NCBI GenBank assembly: GCA_934234185.1
Contig: CAKQHO010000002.1
Span: 22,904-86,903, forward strand
Length of the DNA stretch: 64,000 bases
From: an uncultured Psychrobacillus sp.
GTDB taxonomy: Bacteria; Bacillota; Bacilli; Bacillales_A; Planococcaceae
Direction of reading: 5' to 3'
The notes under the pieces: model-generated
What the model was told of the DNA's origin: nothing
What the model saw: only the letters and a program-made list of their open reading frames with translations
Database searches by the model: none
In this document: piece by piece, positions 7,968 to 17,026 of the stretch
Layout: each line of letters opens with the position of its first letter
Numbering within the stretch: position 1 is the first letter of the stretch
Program-made: the position numbers and the translations under genes

Positions 7968-8729
7968 CTAGCCCTTCAGCGGATTTCTTACACGCCAAAC
8001 TTCATATAAAAGAATAGAAGCAGCAACAGATGCATTTAAGCTAGTCACATGGCCGACCATCGGTAAATGGTAAAGAAAATCACATTTATCTCTTAATAGT
8101 CTACTCATACCCTTACCTTCACTGCCTATTATTAAAGCTAACGGCAATGTTGCATCCATACTTCGATAATCTGTTGACTTGGCAGCATCTGTTCCAGCAA
8201 TCCAAACTCCCCGATCCTTTAGCTCGTCTACTGTTTGAGCTAGATTACCTGCACGATACACAGGTATATGCTCTATAGCCCCTGTCGATGCTTTTGCCAC
8301 AACTGCCGTAAGACCAACCGCTCTTCTTTTGGGAATAATAATGCCATGAGCGCCTACAGCATCTGCTGTCCTCATAATGGAACCAAGATTATGGGGATCC
8401 TCAATTTCATCTAGAATAATGAAGAGCGGATCCTCTTCTTTACTAGCTGCTAGATTAAACAAATCATCCAACTCAGCATATCGATATGCAGCTACTGAAG
8501 CGACGATTCCTTGATGATTTGCATCTGTAAGTTGATCTAGCTTCTTTTTTGGTACGAATTGAACAATTATGCCAGCACTTTTTGCCAATTGAACGATTTC
8601 GGAAATTCCACCCTTTTGAACACCTTCACCAATCCAAACCTTGTTCATATCTCTTCCTGCTCGAAGAGCCTCAAGTACTGGGTTTTTTCCTGCAATTATT
8701 TCACCGGTTTGTTCTACATGCTCCGTCAC
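7968..8729 (-). CDS. rlmB: 23S rRNA (guanosine-2'-O)-methyltransferase RlmB, SPOUT family
   Basis: A 253-residue protein. The N-terminal substrate-binding domain (about 10-85) has IIAGKNPVLEALRAGR, and the C-terminal SPOUT knot has LDEIEDPHNLGSIMRTADA, LALIIGSEGKGMS and LNASVAASILLYE, the three TrmH/RlmB motifs. It is predicted to methylate G2251 in the peptidyl-transferase P loop. The ATG shares bases with the stop of mrnC (1-base overlap), indicating coupling. Confidence 0.93.
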   Translation of the reverse strand: MTEHVEQTGEIIAGKNPVLEALRAGRDMNKVWIGEGVQKGGISEIVQLAKSAGIIVQFVPKKKLDQLTDANHQGIVASVAAYRYAELDDLFNLAASKEEDPLFIILDEIEDPHNLGSIMRTADAVGAHGIIIPKRRAVGLTAVVAKASTGAIEHIPVYRAGNLAQTVDELKDRGVWIAGTDAAKSTDYRSMDATLPLALIIGSEGKGMSRLLRDKCDFLYHLPMVGHVTSLNASVAASILLYEVWRVRNPLKG

Positions 8730-9148
8730 TATTTTTTCTCTCCCTTCTGTTTATCTATAAATTCTATTGAAAAGTTAAGGACTTCTTGTAATCTTTCTTG
8801 CTGACCACTTAAATATAAGCTCCCGATAACTGCTTCGAAGGCAGTACTGTAATTATACGTTTGGACATCAGTATTTTTCGGAACAGATCCAGACTTTGCG
8901 TTTCTGCCTCTTCGAAGTACCGCCTCCTCTTCCTCTGTTAAAAATTGAAGATTGAGCATTTCTCGAACGATCGTAGCTTGTGCCTTTGCCGAAACATATC
9001 TTGTCCCTTCCTTATGAAGAAGGTTCGGTCTTACGCCGCCCTTCTTGATAAGATATTCTCTCACCACTTGCTCATAAACAGCATCTCCCATGTAAGCAAG
9101 TGCAAGGGAATTCAATTGCTTTGCATCTGTTTCTTTCCATTCAGCCAC
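8729..9148 (-). CDS. mrnC: Mini-ribonuclease III (23S rRNA maturation)
   Basis: A 139-residue RNase III catalytic domain without the double-strand RNA-binding domain. It has LALAYMGDAVYE (equivalent to the RNase III signature), GRNAKSG and YSTAFEAVIGSLYL with the catalytic Glu and Asp positions. It processes 23S rRNA ends in Bacillus. I prefer GTG 9148 to the in-frame TTG at 9166: GAGGGG sits 6 bases upstream of GTG, and the B. subtilis protein aligns from there. It follows cysS with 2 bases between. Confidence 0.92.
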   Translation of the reverse strand: MAEWKETDAKQLNSLALAYMGDAVYEQVVREYLIKKGGVRPNLLHKEGTRYVSAKAQATIVREMLNLQFLTEEEEAVLRRGRNAKSGSVPKNTDVQTYNYSTAFEAVIGSLYLSGQQERLQEVLNFSIEFIDKQKGEKK

Positions 9149-9150
9149 GG

Positions 9151-10551
9151 TTATCCCCTCTTCCAACGGATACCTTGTGCTGTATCTTCTAAAATAATAT
9201 TCATTGCTTTTAGCTGATCGCGAATTTCATCAGCACGAGCAAAGTTTCTATCTTTCCTTGCTTGTGTACGCTCTGCGATTAACGCATCTATATCTTCATC
9301 TAATACTTCTTGCTCTTTTTTAAGCATAATGCCCAAGACTCCCATTAAGGTGTCAAATAGACTAACAAATCTTTTTAGCACATTTTCTGAGGTTTGCTTT
9401 TCTAATAAATAAGTGTTGGCAAGCTTCGACAATTCAAATATAGCTGCAATCCCGTTGGCTGTATTAAAATCATCATCCATTGCCAGTTCAAATTGCGTTT
9501 GTATCTCATTCGTTTTGTAAATCCAAATGTCATCTTGATCACCGAGGTCGGCAGTAGTATTCATTCTGTGAAGAACATTTTCGTAAGAGGTGCGAATACG
9601 CTCTAACCCTGCCTCCGCTTGCTCTACCAATTCTCTTGAATAGTTAATTGGATTGCGGTAATGCACACTTAGCATAAAGAAACGTAGCACCTGTGGATTT
9701 ATTTCTTTTCGAATATCATTTACTAGCACGAAATTCCCTAACGATTTAGACATTTTTTCATTATCGATATTTATATATCCATTATGCATCCAATATCTTG
9801 CGAAGGTTTTGCCAGTCATTGCCTCTGATTGGGCTATTTCATTCTCATGGTGTGGGAAGGTTAAGTCCTGCCCTCCGGCGTGAATATCAATTGTATCACC
9901 AAGGATTTCCCTAGCCATCACAGAGCACTCAATATGCCAGCCTGGTCTTCCTTGCCCCCAAGGACTTTCCCAGAAGATTTCTCTTGGTTTAGCAGCCTTC
10001 CATAACGCAAAATCTAGAGCGTCCTCTTTCTTTTCTCCTCTTTCAATACGTGCACCAATCTTTAAGTCATCTACTGATTGGTGAGAGAGCTTGCCATAAC
10101 CCTCAAACTTTCGGGTACGGTAATAAACATCCCCTTGTGATTCGTATGCATAGCCTTTTTCGATTAAAGCCTCTATAAACTCGATTATTTCATTCATATG
10201 TTCTGTTACACGAGGATGCTCATCTGCTCTGTTGCAGCCAAGCGCCTCCACATCTGCAAAGTAAGCATTAATAAAGCGTTCTGTAAGCTCCGATACATCC
10301 TCTCCAAGCTCGTTTGCCGCCTTGATTATTTTATCATCGACATCCGTAAAGTTGGAAACATACGTAACCTCATATCCTCTATATTGCAAATATTTTCTAA
10401 CTGTATCGTAGACAATTACAGGTCTAGCATTCCCAATATGAATGTAGTTATATACAGTAGGACCGCAAACATACATCTTTACCTTTCCTTCTTCTAACGG
10501 TATAAAAGGTTCTTTTTCACGTTTTAATGAATTAAAGATTTGAATTGTCAT
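9151..10551 (-). CDS. cysS: Cysteinyl-tRNA synthetase
   Basis: A 466-residue class Ia synthetase. The HIGH motif appears as YIHIGNARP (about 37-45) and the KMSKS loop as EKMSKSLGN (about 266). Zinc ligands are seen at CGPTVYN, in IECSVMA and in GGQDLTFPHHENE. A C-terminal anticodon-binding helical domain ends IRWKRG. The ATG overlaps the end of cysE by 20 bases, with AGGAGCG inside cysE as its ribosome site. It is co-regulated with cysE by the upstream T-box, matching tRNA-Cys charging to cysteine synthesis. Confidence 0.97.
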   Translation of the reverse strand: MTIQIFNSLKREKEPFIPLEEGKVKMYVCGPTVYNYIHIGNARPVIVYDTVRKYLQYRGYEVTYVSNFTDVDDKIIKAANELGEDVSELTERFINAYFADVEALGCNRADEHPRVTEHMNEIIEFIEALIEKGYAYESQGDVYYRTRKFEGYGKLSHQSVDDLKIGARIERGEKKEDALDFALWKAAKPREIFWESPWGQGRPGWHIECSVMAREILGDTIDIHAGGQDLTFPHHENEIAQSEAMTGKTFARYWMHNGYINIDNEKMSKSLGNFVLVNDIRKEINPQVLRFFMLSVHYRNPINYSRELVEQAEAGLERIRTSYENVLHRMNTTADLGDQDDIWIYKTNEIQTQFELAMDDDFNTANGIAAIFELSKLANTYLLEKQTSENVLKRFVSLFDTLMGVLGIMLKKEQEVLDEDIDALIAERTQARKDRNFARADEIRDQLKAMNIILEDTAQGIRWKRG

Positions 10552-11215
10552 GATGAGTGTTTCGCTCCTTTTCCTCTGATAATCGATTAATTACTTCCTG
10601 TAGCTCGGCTACTCGGTCTTCTAGCTGCTTACAGCGATCGGAAACCGGATCTGGTAAGTCCTGATGATCATGCTTCTTCTTCACCTTCACACCATCTTGT
10701 ATAACAACCACTCCTGGGATTCCTACTACAGTCGAGTTAGGGGGAACATTCTTTAACACTACAGACCCTGCACCAACCTTACTGTTTTCACCAATTGTTA
10801 TCGAGCCCAGTACCTTAGCTCCTGTTGCCACCAATACATTATCCTCTAATGTTGGATGGCGTTTCCCTTTTTCTTTTCCAGTTCCACCAAGGGTAACTCC
10901 TTGGTATATAGTACAATCATCGCCAATCTCACATGTTTCGCCAATGACTACACCTGACCCATGATCAATAAAGAAACGTCTGCCTACCTTCGCACCTGGA
11001 TGAATCTCAATTCCTGTAAAGAATCTACTCAACTGCGAGATGGCCCTAGCAAGAAAGAAAAATTTCTTTTTATATAATGAATGCGCTATTCGATGACTCC
11101 AAATAGCATGCAATCCAGCGTATGTGAGCACTACCTCTAGTTTACTAGTTGCAGCAGGATCCTGTTCAAACACTACTGCTATGTCCTCTTTCATACGTTT
11201 AAACATACTATTCAC
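10532..11215 (-). CDS. cysE: Serine O-acetyltransferase
   Basis: A 227-residue enzyme that makes O-acetylserine from serine and acetyl-CoA, the first step of cysteine synthesis. A helical N-terminal domain is followed by a left-handed beta-helix of hexapeptide repeats (IEIHPGAKVGRRFFIDHGSG, VVIGETCEIGDDCTIYQ, VTLGGTGKEKGKRHP). The active-site DHGSGVVIGE and KRHP are intact. The tail after residue 190 is charged and probably helical (DRCKQLEDRVAELQEVINRL). It is the first gene behind the T-box riboswitch and is coupled to cysS. Confidence 0.96.
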   Translation of the reverse strand: MNSMFKRMKEDIAVVFEQDPAATSKLEVVLTYAGLHAIWSHRIAHSLYKKKFFFLARAISQLSRFFTGIEIHPGAKVGRRFFIDHGSGVVIGETCEIGDDCTIYQGVTLGGTGKEKGKRHPTLEDNVLVATGAKVLGSITIGENSKVGAGSVVLKNVPPNSTVVGIPGVVVIQDGVKVKKKHDHQDLPDPVSDRCKQLEDRVAELQEVINRLSEEKERNTHHDNSNL

Positions 11216-11301
11216 TCCTTTTCCTTAAAAACGATAAATCCTCGTTCTTTACCATTTGAACTTGAAGACCAGCTATATCTTAAAGACCTTATTTTTTGCC
11301 A

Positions 11302-11563
11302 ATAAAAAAAAGTCTCTGTCTAAAAAGACAGAGACGCAAGAAAAGCGTGGTTCCACTCTGATTGGAAAGAAGTAAATTTCATTCCCACTCAATATCCTTA
11401 ACGCGGATAAACGTCCAGCCTACTCATATTCGGCATGGCGCTCAGAGGTGCATTTCAGTAATTCATTGGTTCAGATCACTTTCAGCCGATGATGATCCTC
11501 TCTAAAGAACATAAATTACTTACTTCTCCTCGTCCTAGCTTTTCTATTCCGTTCACATTGGTA
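11302..11563 (-). ncRNA. T-box leader (cysteine) upstream of cysE-cysS
   Basis: A tRNA-sensing leader. The conserved T-box AGAGTGGAACCACGC is at 11345-11359. It is followed by a strong terminator at 11303-11335: GTCTCTGTC and GACAGAGAC around TTTTTA, then seven T. The upstream stem I region contains a specifier-like TGC (Cys codon) at 11450-11452 in ACTGAAATGCACC, fitting the downstream genes. Uncharged tRNA-Cys should pair with the specifier and the T-box bulge (TGGA) to allow read-through. Confidence 0.93.
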
Positions 11564-11569
11564 CTCTCA

Positions 11570-11598
11570 TTTTTACACCACAGTGGCATAAAAGTCAA
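11570..11598 (-). promoter_or_regulatory. Promoter for the cysES T-box transcript
   Basis: TTGACT (11593-11598), 17-bp spacer, TAAAAA (11570-11575). It lies just past the gltX stop, so cysES can be expressed apart from gltX. The -10 is weak. Confidence 0.45.
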
Positions 11599-11600
11599 TT

Positions 11601-13064
11601 TTATTGTTTCGCATATTTTGCAACGCGTCCGATTACCTTTTCTTTTCCAATTAGACTTATTGCATCTCCTAATTCAGGACCATGGGTTTGACCAGTTGTA
11701 ACAACACGGATAGGCATAAATAAGTTCTTCCCTTTATGACCAGTTTCTTTTTGTACGGCTTTGATTGCCGCTTTAATATCCGCTGCTTCAAATGTTTCTA
11801 AGCCTTCTAGCTGAGCTTTAAACGCAGCCATTACCTCTGGTACCTGCTCCCCAGCTAAGACCTCTTGAGCATCCTCATTATATGCAAGGTCATCATTAAA
11901 GAATTGGGTAGAAAGCTCGACGATTTCTGCTCCATAGCTCATTTGATCATGGTAAAGAGCTATTAGCTTAGTTGCCCAATTTTGTTGACTCTCAGATAAT
12001 TCTTGTGGGAGAAGACCTTCTTTTTGTAAATGAGGAAGAGCTAGCTCTACCACCTTTTCTAAAGGAAGCTGTTTAATATATTGGTTATTCATCCATGTGA
12101 GCTTTTGCTTATCAAACATAGACGGAGATTTGGATAAACGATTTACATCAAAGAGTTTAATGAACTCTTCTTTTGTAAAAATTTCTTCCTCCCCTTCTGG
12201 TGACCAACCTAATAACGCAAAGAAATTAAACATTGCTTCTGGTAAGTAACCCAGGTCTTTATATTGTGCCACAAATTGAATAATGGATTCATCACGCTTC
12301 GAAAGTTTTTTACGGCTTTCATTTATAATTAGCGTCATGTGACCGTACTCTGGGTAGTCCCATTCAAATACATCAAATACCATCATTTGTTTTGGTGTGT
12401 TGGATAAGTGCTCTTCCCCACGGAACACGTGTGTAATTTTCATCATATGATCATCTAGCACAACTGCATAATTGTAAGTTGGAATCCCATTAGCTTTTAC
12501 AAGAACCCAGTCGCCCACATCCTTTGATTCGAAGGAGACTGGACCACGCACTAAATCATTAAATGTATAAGTCACGTTTTCCGGTACTCGCATACGGATC
12601 GTATATGGAAGACCTGCTTCTTCATTTGCCTTCACTTCATCAGCAGATAAATGACGACATTTGCCATTATACATAGGAGCTGCTACTCCTCTTTCTTTTT
12701 GTGCTTCTCGGTCTGCCTCAAGCTCTTCAGAAGTACAGAAACATTTGTAAGCATGTCCCTTTTCCATCATTTCCTCTGCATGCTTTGTATAAATATCTAA
12801 ACGCTCCATTTGACGATATGGTGCATAAGGTCCACCAATATCTACTGACTCATCGTATTCCATTCCTAACCACTTCAAGTTATCCAGCTGAGACAATTCT
12901 CCGCCTTCAATATTACGTTCAATGTCAGTATCCTCGATACGAACGATAAACTTCCCATTATGGTGACGAGCGAACAAATAGTTAAACAATGCAGTACGAG
13001 CTCCCCCAATATGGAGATTTCCTGTTGGACTTGGTGCATAGCGTACACGAACTTCTTGTGTCAT
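11601..13064 (-). CDS. gltX: Glutamyl-tRNA synthetase
   Basis: A 487-residue class Ib synthetase. It opens with VRVRYAPSPTGNLHIGGART (HIGH motif) and has KKLSKRDES as the KMSKS equivalent. The C-terminal half is the helical anticodon-binding domain. ATG 13064 is chosen since CTAGGAGGATTTATC precedes it; an upstream in-frame start would add 17 residues not found in the family. In Bacillus it is probably non-discriminating, charging tRNA-Gln for GatCAB. It is followed by the cysES T-box, as in B. subtilis. Confidence 0.97.
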   Translation of the reverse strand: MTQEVRVRYAPSPTGNLHIGGARTALFNYLFARHHNGKFIVRIEDTDIERNIEGGELSQLDNLKWLGMEYDESVDIGGPYAPYRQMERLDIYTKHAEEMMEKGHAYKCFCTSEELEADREAQKERGVAAPMYNGKCRHLSADEVKANEEAGLPYTIRMRVPENVTYTFNDLVRGPVSFESKDVGDWVLVKANGIPTYNYAVVLDDHMMKITHVFRGEEHLSNTPKQMMVFDVFEWDYPEYGHMTLIINESRKKLSKRDESIIQFVAQYKDLGYLPEAMFNFFALLGWSPEGEEEIFTKEEFIKLFDVNRLSKSPSMFDKQKLTWMNNQYIKQLPLEKVVELALPHLQKEGLLPQELSESQQNWATKLIALYHDQMSYGAEIVELSTQFFNDDLAYNEDAQEVLAGEQVPEVMAAFKAQLEGLETFEAADIKAAIKAVQKETGHKGKNLFMPIRVVTTGQTHGPELGDAISLIGKEKVIGRVAKYAKQ

Positions 13065-13178
13065 GATAAATCCTCCTAGTTTTCTTGCGAATATAAGTAA
13101 ACCCTGACATTTCATCAGAGAAAGTCTTGTGGAACCTAAACTTTATTTATTCTACCACTGCTGTTCGTATTTTTAAAG

Positions 13179-13658
13179 TTAGTCTTTTTTCATTAATAAA
13201 ATCGTAGCTAGGGAAGCAATGCCTTCCTCTCGACCTGTAAATCCTAATTTTTCTGTAGTAGTTGCTTTCACGTTAATCTGTGATACATCTGCTTTTAATA
13301 ATTCAGCTACACGAACACGGATTTGATCAATATAAGGTGCCATTTTTGGCCGTTGAGCAATGATTGTACAATCTATATTTCCTAATGTATAGCCTCTCTC
13401 CTCGACCATTTTCCATATATACTCTAACAGCTTAGCAGAATCTGCATCCTTGAATTCAGGGTCAGTATCTGGGAAGTGTCTCCCTATATCCCCTTCACCT
13501 ATAGCTCCGAGTGCTGCATCTGTTATTGTATGGAGTAATACATCTGCATCAGAATGACCAATAAGTCCCTTTTCATGAGGAATCGTTATTCCGCCGACGA
13601 TTAACGGCCTACCTTCTGCAAATTCATGAACATCAAAACCTTGTCCGACTCTTATCAT
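13179..13658 (-). CDS. ispF: 2-C-methyl-D-erythritol 2,4-cyclodiphosphate synthase
   Basis: A 159-residue enzyme of the non-mevalonate isoprenoid pathway. The metal site DVHEF (residues 9-13) and HSDADVLLHTITDAALGA are intact, as is the C-terminal ATTTEKLGFTGREEGI that binds CDP. It overlaps ispD by 4 bases (ATGA type), so the two are translationally coupled; IspD product is converted by IspE and then returns to IspF. Confidence 0.97.
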   Translation of the reverse strand: MIRVGQGFDVHEFAEGRPLIVGGITIPHEKGLIGHSDADVLLHTITDAALGAIGEGDIGRHFPDTDPEFKDADSAKLLEYIWKMVEERGYTLGNIDCTIIAQRPKMAPYIDQIRVRVAELLKADVSQINVKATTTEKLGFTGREEGIASLATILLMKKD

Positions 13659-14350
13659 TGTTTTTCCTCCTGCTCTTGATTATCCAATAGAAATTCTCCA
13701 TACATTAAATCCTCTGGAGTTGTTATTTTTACGTTATCATAAGTGCTTTCTACAATGTGCACTGGCTCTCCCATTCTTTCCACCAGCATTGCTTCATCTG
13801 TTCCAAGAAATCCATCGTTTTCTGCTATTCTTTCCGCTTTTTCTAAGATTTCAAACCGAAAAGCCTGAGGAGTTTGAATAACCCATAAACTTTCACGGTC
13901 TACCGTCTCCTGAATAATTCCGTTTTTCACCTTTTTCATTGTATCCTTCGCCTTTACTGCAGCAACGGCTCCTCCATATGTATTAGCATCTTCTACTAGC
14001 TGCCTAATGACGTGCTGTTTAATAAAAGGTCTAGCAGCATCATGGACAAGAACAATTCCCTCTACAGAAACCTCCTGTAAGCAAGCATAAACACTTTGTT
14101 GTCTTTCTTCTCCACCCTCCGCAAATGCAGAAACTTTTGTAATAGTATGTTCCTTTAACAGTTGCTGAATAAAAGACTTTTCCTCATTTTTAACTGCTAA
14201 TACAATTTGAGTGCATTTTGGATCTTTTTGAAAAACACGCAAGGTATGAATTAATATGGGAATATTCCTTAAAGGAAGGAAAAGCTTGTTTTGTCCTGCT
14301 CCCATCCTCTTCCCACTACCTGCTGCCGGCAATAACACTGTATACTCCAC
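13655..14350 (-). CDS. ispD: 2-C-methyl-D-erythritol 4-phosphate cytidylyltransferase
   Basis: A 231-residue nucleotidyltransferase. The glycine-rich CTP loop LLPAAGSGKRMGAGQNKLFL is at the N-terminus, VHDAARPF carries the metal Asp, and TPQAFRFEIL is the conserved substrate segment. The start is GTG at 14350, with AGGAGG 9 bases upstream. It precedes ispF in a two-gene unit downstream of yacL and its terminator. The C-terminal tail (DNQEQEEKQ) is not conserved. Confidence 0.96.
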   Translation of the reverse strand: MEYTVLLPAAGSGKRMGAGQNKLFLPLRNIPILIHTLRVFQKDPKCTQIVLAVKNEEKSFIQQLLKEHTITKVSAFAEGGEERQQSVYACLQEVSVEGIVLVHDAARPFIKQHVIRQLVEDANTYGGAVAAVKAKDTMKKVKNGIIQETVDRESLWVIQTPQAFRFEILEKAERIAENDGFLGTDEAMLVERMGEPVHIVESTYDNVKITTPEDLMYGEFLLDNQEQEEKQ

Positions 14351-14374
14351 CCTCTGTATCCTCCTACTTTACAC

Positions 14375-14412
14375 AGAAAAAGGGTTTGTTCCGTCTTTAT
14401 GGAACAACCCTC
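14375..14412 (-). terminator. Terminator after yacL
   Basis: GGGTTGTTCC and GGAACAAACCC pair around an 8-base loop and are followed by TTTTTCTG in the minus direction, just past the yacL stop and before the ispD ribosome site. Confidence 0.75.
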
Positions 14413-14416
14413 TTCC

Positions 14417-15517
14417 CTATTTCGTTTCTTGCGGCTTTGCGAAAATCATTCGTCCAGCAGAGGTTTGTAGAACACTTGTCACCTCTACGTTAATCGCTTG
14501 TCCTATATAAGCTTTACCGCCTTCAACCACAATCATAGTACCATCATCTAAATAAGCTACCCCTTGATTATGCTCTTTTCCATCTTTAATAACAACCACA
14601 TGCATTATTTCCCCGGGAATAACGACTGGCTTTACAGCATTTGCTAGATCATTAATATTTAAAACCCGAACCTGGTGAAGCTCACAGACCTTATTTAAAT
14701 TAAAGTCATTCGTCACTACGATACCATCCATTTTTTTCGCCAAACGCACAAGCTTTAAATCTACCTCTGAAATATCATCAAAATCATCTTCTACAATCAT
14801 TACAGCTGTAGCTCGTTCTGAGCGGAGTTTATTCAATACATCTAAGCCACGACGTCCTCTTGTCCTCTTCAATGTATCAGAGGAATCTGCAATATGCTGT
14901 AGCTCTGTTAAGACGAATTGCGGTACAACCAATACCCCCTCCATAAATCCTGTTTCAGAGATATCGGCTATTCGACCATCAATAATTACACTAGTATCTA
15001 ACAGCTTATAGACACCAGAGGATAAAGATGGTTTTCCATCCTCTATTAGCTCATCATCTGATCTTTTCTTTGAGCTAACCTGTTTAGAAGGAGTAAAAAC
15101 TAGAAGAAGCTCATCTCTCTTTTTAAATCCAACCTGAAAGCCTAAGTATCCTAATACAATAGACAGCAACACTGGTATAACAGACTGAATTACTGGAATC
15201 TCAATATTATTCACTGCAGACCCGAAAAGATACGCTACGATCAGCCCTATTACAAGTCCAAGGGTTCCAAACAACAAATCCCCTATAGGAGCTTTTAATA
15301 GTCTTTCTTCCATCCACTGGATAAAATGCACTAAATAATCTGTTAGAAATAGTGCCGCCACATAAAGCAAAACGGCTCCTATCAGAATGGAAACATATAG
15401 GTTATTGATCCAAGGGATTTGAGATAAATTAATTAATTCGTATAAGTGCGGTAAAAATAATAACCCTAAGGTTCCACCTATTAAAACAAATGCAATCTGT
15501 ATAATCCATTTTAACAA
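14417..15517 (-). CDS. yacL: Membrane PIN/TRAM-domain protein YacL
   Basis: A 366-residue integral membrane protein with about four N-terminal helices (residues 1-130), then a PIN nuclease-like domain beginning LLDTSVIIDGRIADI with GIVVTNDFNLNKV, and a C-terminal TRAM domain (GVAYLDDGTMIVVEGG). The family is widespread in Firmicutes and its exact role is unsettled; RNA binding or cleavage is inferred from the fold. The start is TTG 15517: GGAGGTG lies 7 bases upstream, and the family starts MLK. An ATG six codons upstream would overlap the ribosome site. Confidence 0.92.
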   Translation of the reverse strand: MLKWIIQIAFVLIGGTLGLLFLPHLYELINLSQIPWINNLYVSILIGAVLLYVAALFLTDYLVHFIQWMEERLLKAPIGDLLFGTLGLVIGLIVAYLFGSAVNNIEIPVIQSVIPVLLSIVLGYLGFQVGFKKRDELLLVFTPSKQVSSKKRSDDELIEDGKPSLSSGVYKLLDTSVIIDGRIADISETGFMEGVLVVPQFVLTELQHIADSSDTLKRTRGRRGLDVLNKLRSERATAVMIVEDDFDDISEVDLKLVRLAKKMDGIVVTNDFNLNKVCELHQVRVLNINDLANAVKPVVIPGEIMHVVVIKDGKEHNQGVAYLDDGTMIVVEGGKAYIGQAINVEVTSVLQTSAGRMIFAKPQETK

Positions 15518-15570
15518 AATATCCACCTCCATCATCTTTTTATTATACTTCCAAGCCTTGAAAGAAGTCT

Positions 15571-15598
15571 AATAAGACGGGGAGCATTTCAGCTCCCT
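15571..15598 (-). terminator. Weak terminator-like hairpin after radA
   Basis: GGGAGC and GCTCCC pair around TGAAAT directly after the radA stop. Only CGTCTTATT follows, so termination is likely partial and yacL may be co-transcribed. Confidence 0.45.
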
Positions 15599-15599
15599 A

Positions 15600-16970
15600 T
15601 CAAGAAAATGCTTCTTTCATCGCATCGTTCACTGACTCAATCCCTATAACTTGAATTCCCTTCGGATAATCCCATCCACCTAAATTGGAGGCAGGGATAA
15701 TTGCTCTTTTAAAGCCAAGCTTAGCTGCTTCTTGAACACGTTGCTCTATTCGAGATACTCTTCGCACCTCTCCAGTAAGACCGATTTCTCCTATAAAGCA
15801 GTCTGTTGGATTTGCTCCTGTATCACGGAAGCTGGAAACGATACTTACTAGGACGGCTAAATCAATTGCAGGTTCATCTAATTTTACTCCTCCTGCAACC
15901 TTGATATAAGCATCCTGTGTTTGTAGCAATAATCCCATTCTTTTTTCTAATACAGCCATTAACAAAGACACTCTATTTTGGTCTATACCAGTAGCCATAC
16001 GTTTTGGATAATTAAAGCTTGATTGCGTCACAAGAGCCTGAATTTCTACTAAGATTGGTCGTGTCCCCTCCATCGAGGCAACAATGGCTGAACCAGCCGC
16101 ACCGTGAGATCGCTCCTGTAAAAATAGCTCGGATGGATTTAATACCTCTTTCAAGCCCGACTGAACCATTTCAAAAATAGCAATTTCATTTGTTGACCCA
16201 AATCGATTTTTTTGTGAGCGAAGGATTCGATAAGTATGGTGCCTTTCCCCTTCAAAGTAAAGGACAGTATCTACCATATGCTCTAGTATTCTAGGCCCTG
16301 CTATCTGTCCTTCCTTTGTCACATGTCCAACAAGAAATATAGCTACATTTTTGGTTTTAGCGATACGCATAAGCTCCGCTGTACATTCCCTTACTTGCGA
16401 TACACTTCCAGCTGCACTAGTAACCTCTGGATGGTGAACAGTTTGGATGGAATCGACAATAACAAATTTGGGCTCTACACTTTCAATCGTCTCGTTAATT
16501 AGCTCGAGATTTGTTTCTGAGTAAATATACAGCTCATTAGAGGTAACCCCTAATCGTTCGGCGCGAAGCTTTGTTTGTCTAATAGATTCCTCTCCTGAGA
16601 TGTATAAAACTCTTTCTCCCTTGTTGGCCAGTAATGCAGATACCTGTAAGAGTAAAGTAGATTTTCCAATCCCAGGATCTCCACCTATGAGCACAAGGGA
16701 GCCAGGGACAATTCCTCCTCCTAATACTCTATTCAGTTCTACTAAATCCGTCTGTACTCTTGGCTCCTCCACCGTCTCAATCGAGATAATTGGAGTTGCC
16801 TTTTGTGCGACTCCCGTAGAATGTTGAAAAGAGCGTTTTGGTCCCTTAGAAACTATCTCTCTTTCCTCTACCATCGTATTCCAAGCTCCACACCCAGGAC
16901 AGCGCCCCATCCATTTGGCTGCTTCATATCCACATTCACTGCACATAAACTTTGTTTTGCTTTTAGCCAT
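15600..16970 (-). CDS. radA: DNA repair protein RadA
   Basis: A 456-residue RecA-like helicase that helps branch migration in recombination. The zinc ribbon uses Cys 10, 13, 24 and 27 (CSECGYEAAKW, CPGCGAW). Walker A GGDPGIGKST is at about 97-106, the RadA-specific KNRFG motif near residue 255, and a Lon-protease-like domain fills the C-terminus (GGVKLDEPAIDLAV). It follows clpC after a strong terminator, the conserved Bacillales order. Confidence 0.97.
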   Translation of the reverse strand: MAKSKTKFMCSECGYEAAKWMGRCPGCGAWNTMVEEREIVSKGPKRSFQHSTGVAQKATPIISIETVEEPRVQTDLVELNRVLGGGIVPGSLVLIGGDPGIGKSTLLLQVSALLANKGERVLYISGEESIRQTKLRAERLGVTSNELYIYSETNLELINETIESVEPKFVIVDSIQTVHHPEVTSAAGSVSQVRECTAELMRIAKTKNVAIFLVGHVTKEGQIAGPRILEHMVDTVLYFEGERHHTYRILRSQKNRFGSTNEIAIFEMVQSGLKEVLNPSELFLQERSHGAAGSAIVASMEGTRPILVEIQALVTQSSFNYPKRMATGIDQNRVSLLMAVLEKRMGLLLQTQDAYIKVAGGVKLDEPAIDLAVLVSIVSSFRDTGANPTDCFIGEIGLTGEVRRVSRIEQRVQEAAKLGFKRAIIPASNLGGWDYPKGIQVIGIESVNDAMKEAFS

Positions 16971-16984
16971 TACGCCCTCCTATG

Positions 16985-17021
16985 TAAAAAGGCATTCCGT
17001 TCTCACGTTCGGAATGCCGTA
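16985..17021 (-). terminator. Strong terminator after clpC
   Basis: A perfect 9-bp stem GGCATTCCG / CGGAATGCC with a 10-base loop, then TTTTT. It ends the ctsR-mcsA-mcsB-clpC transcript. Confidence 0.9.
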
Positions 17022-17026
17022 AGTTA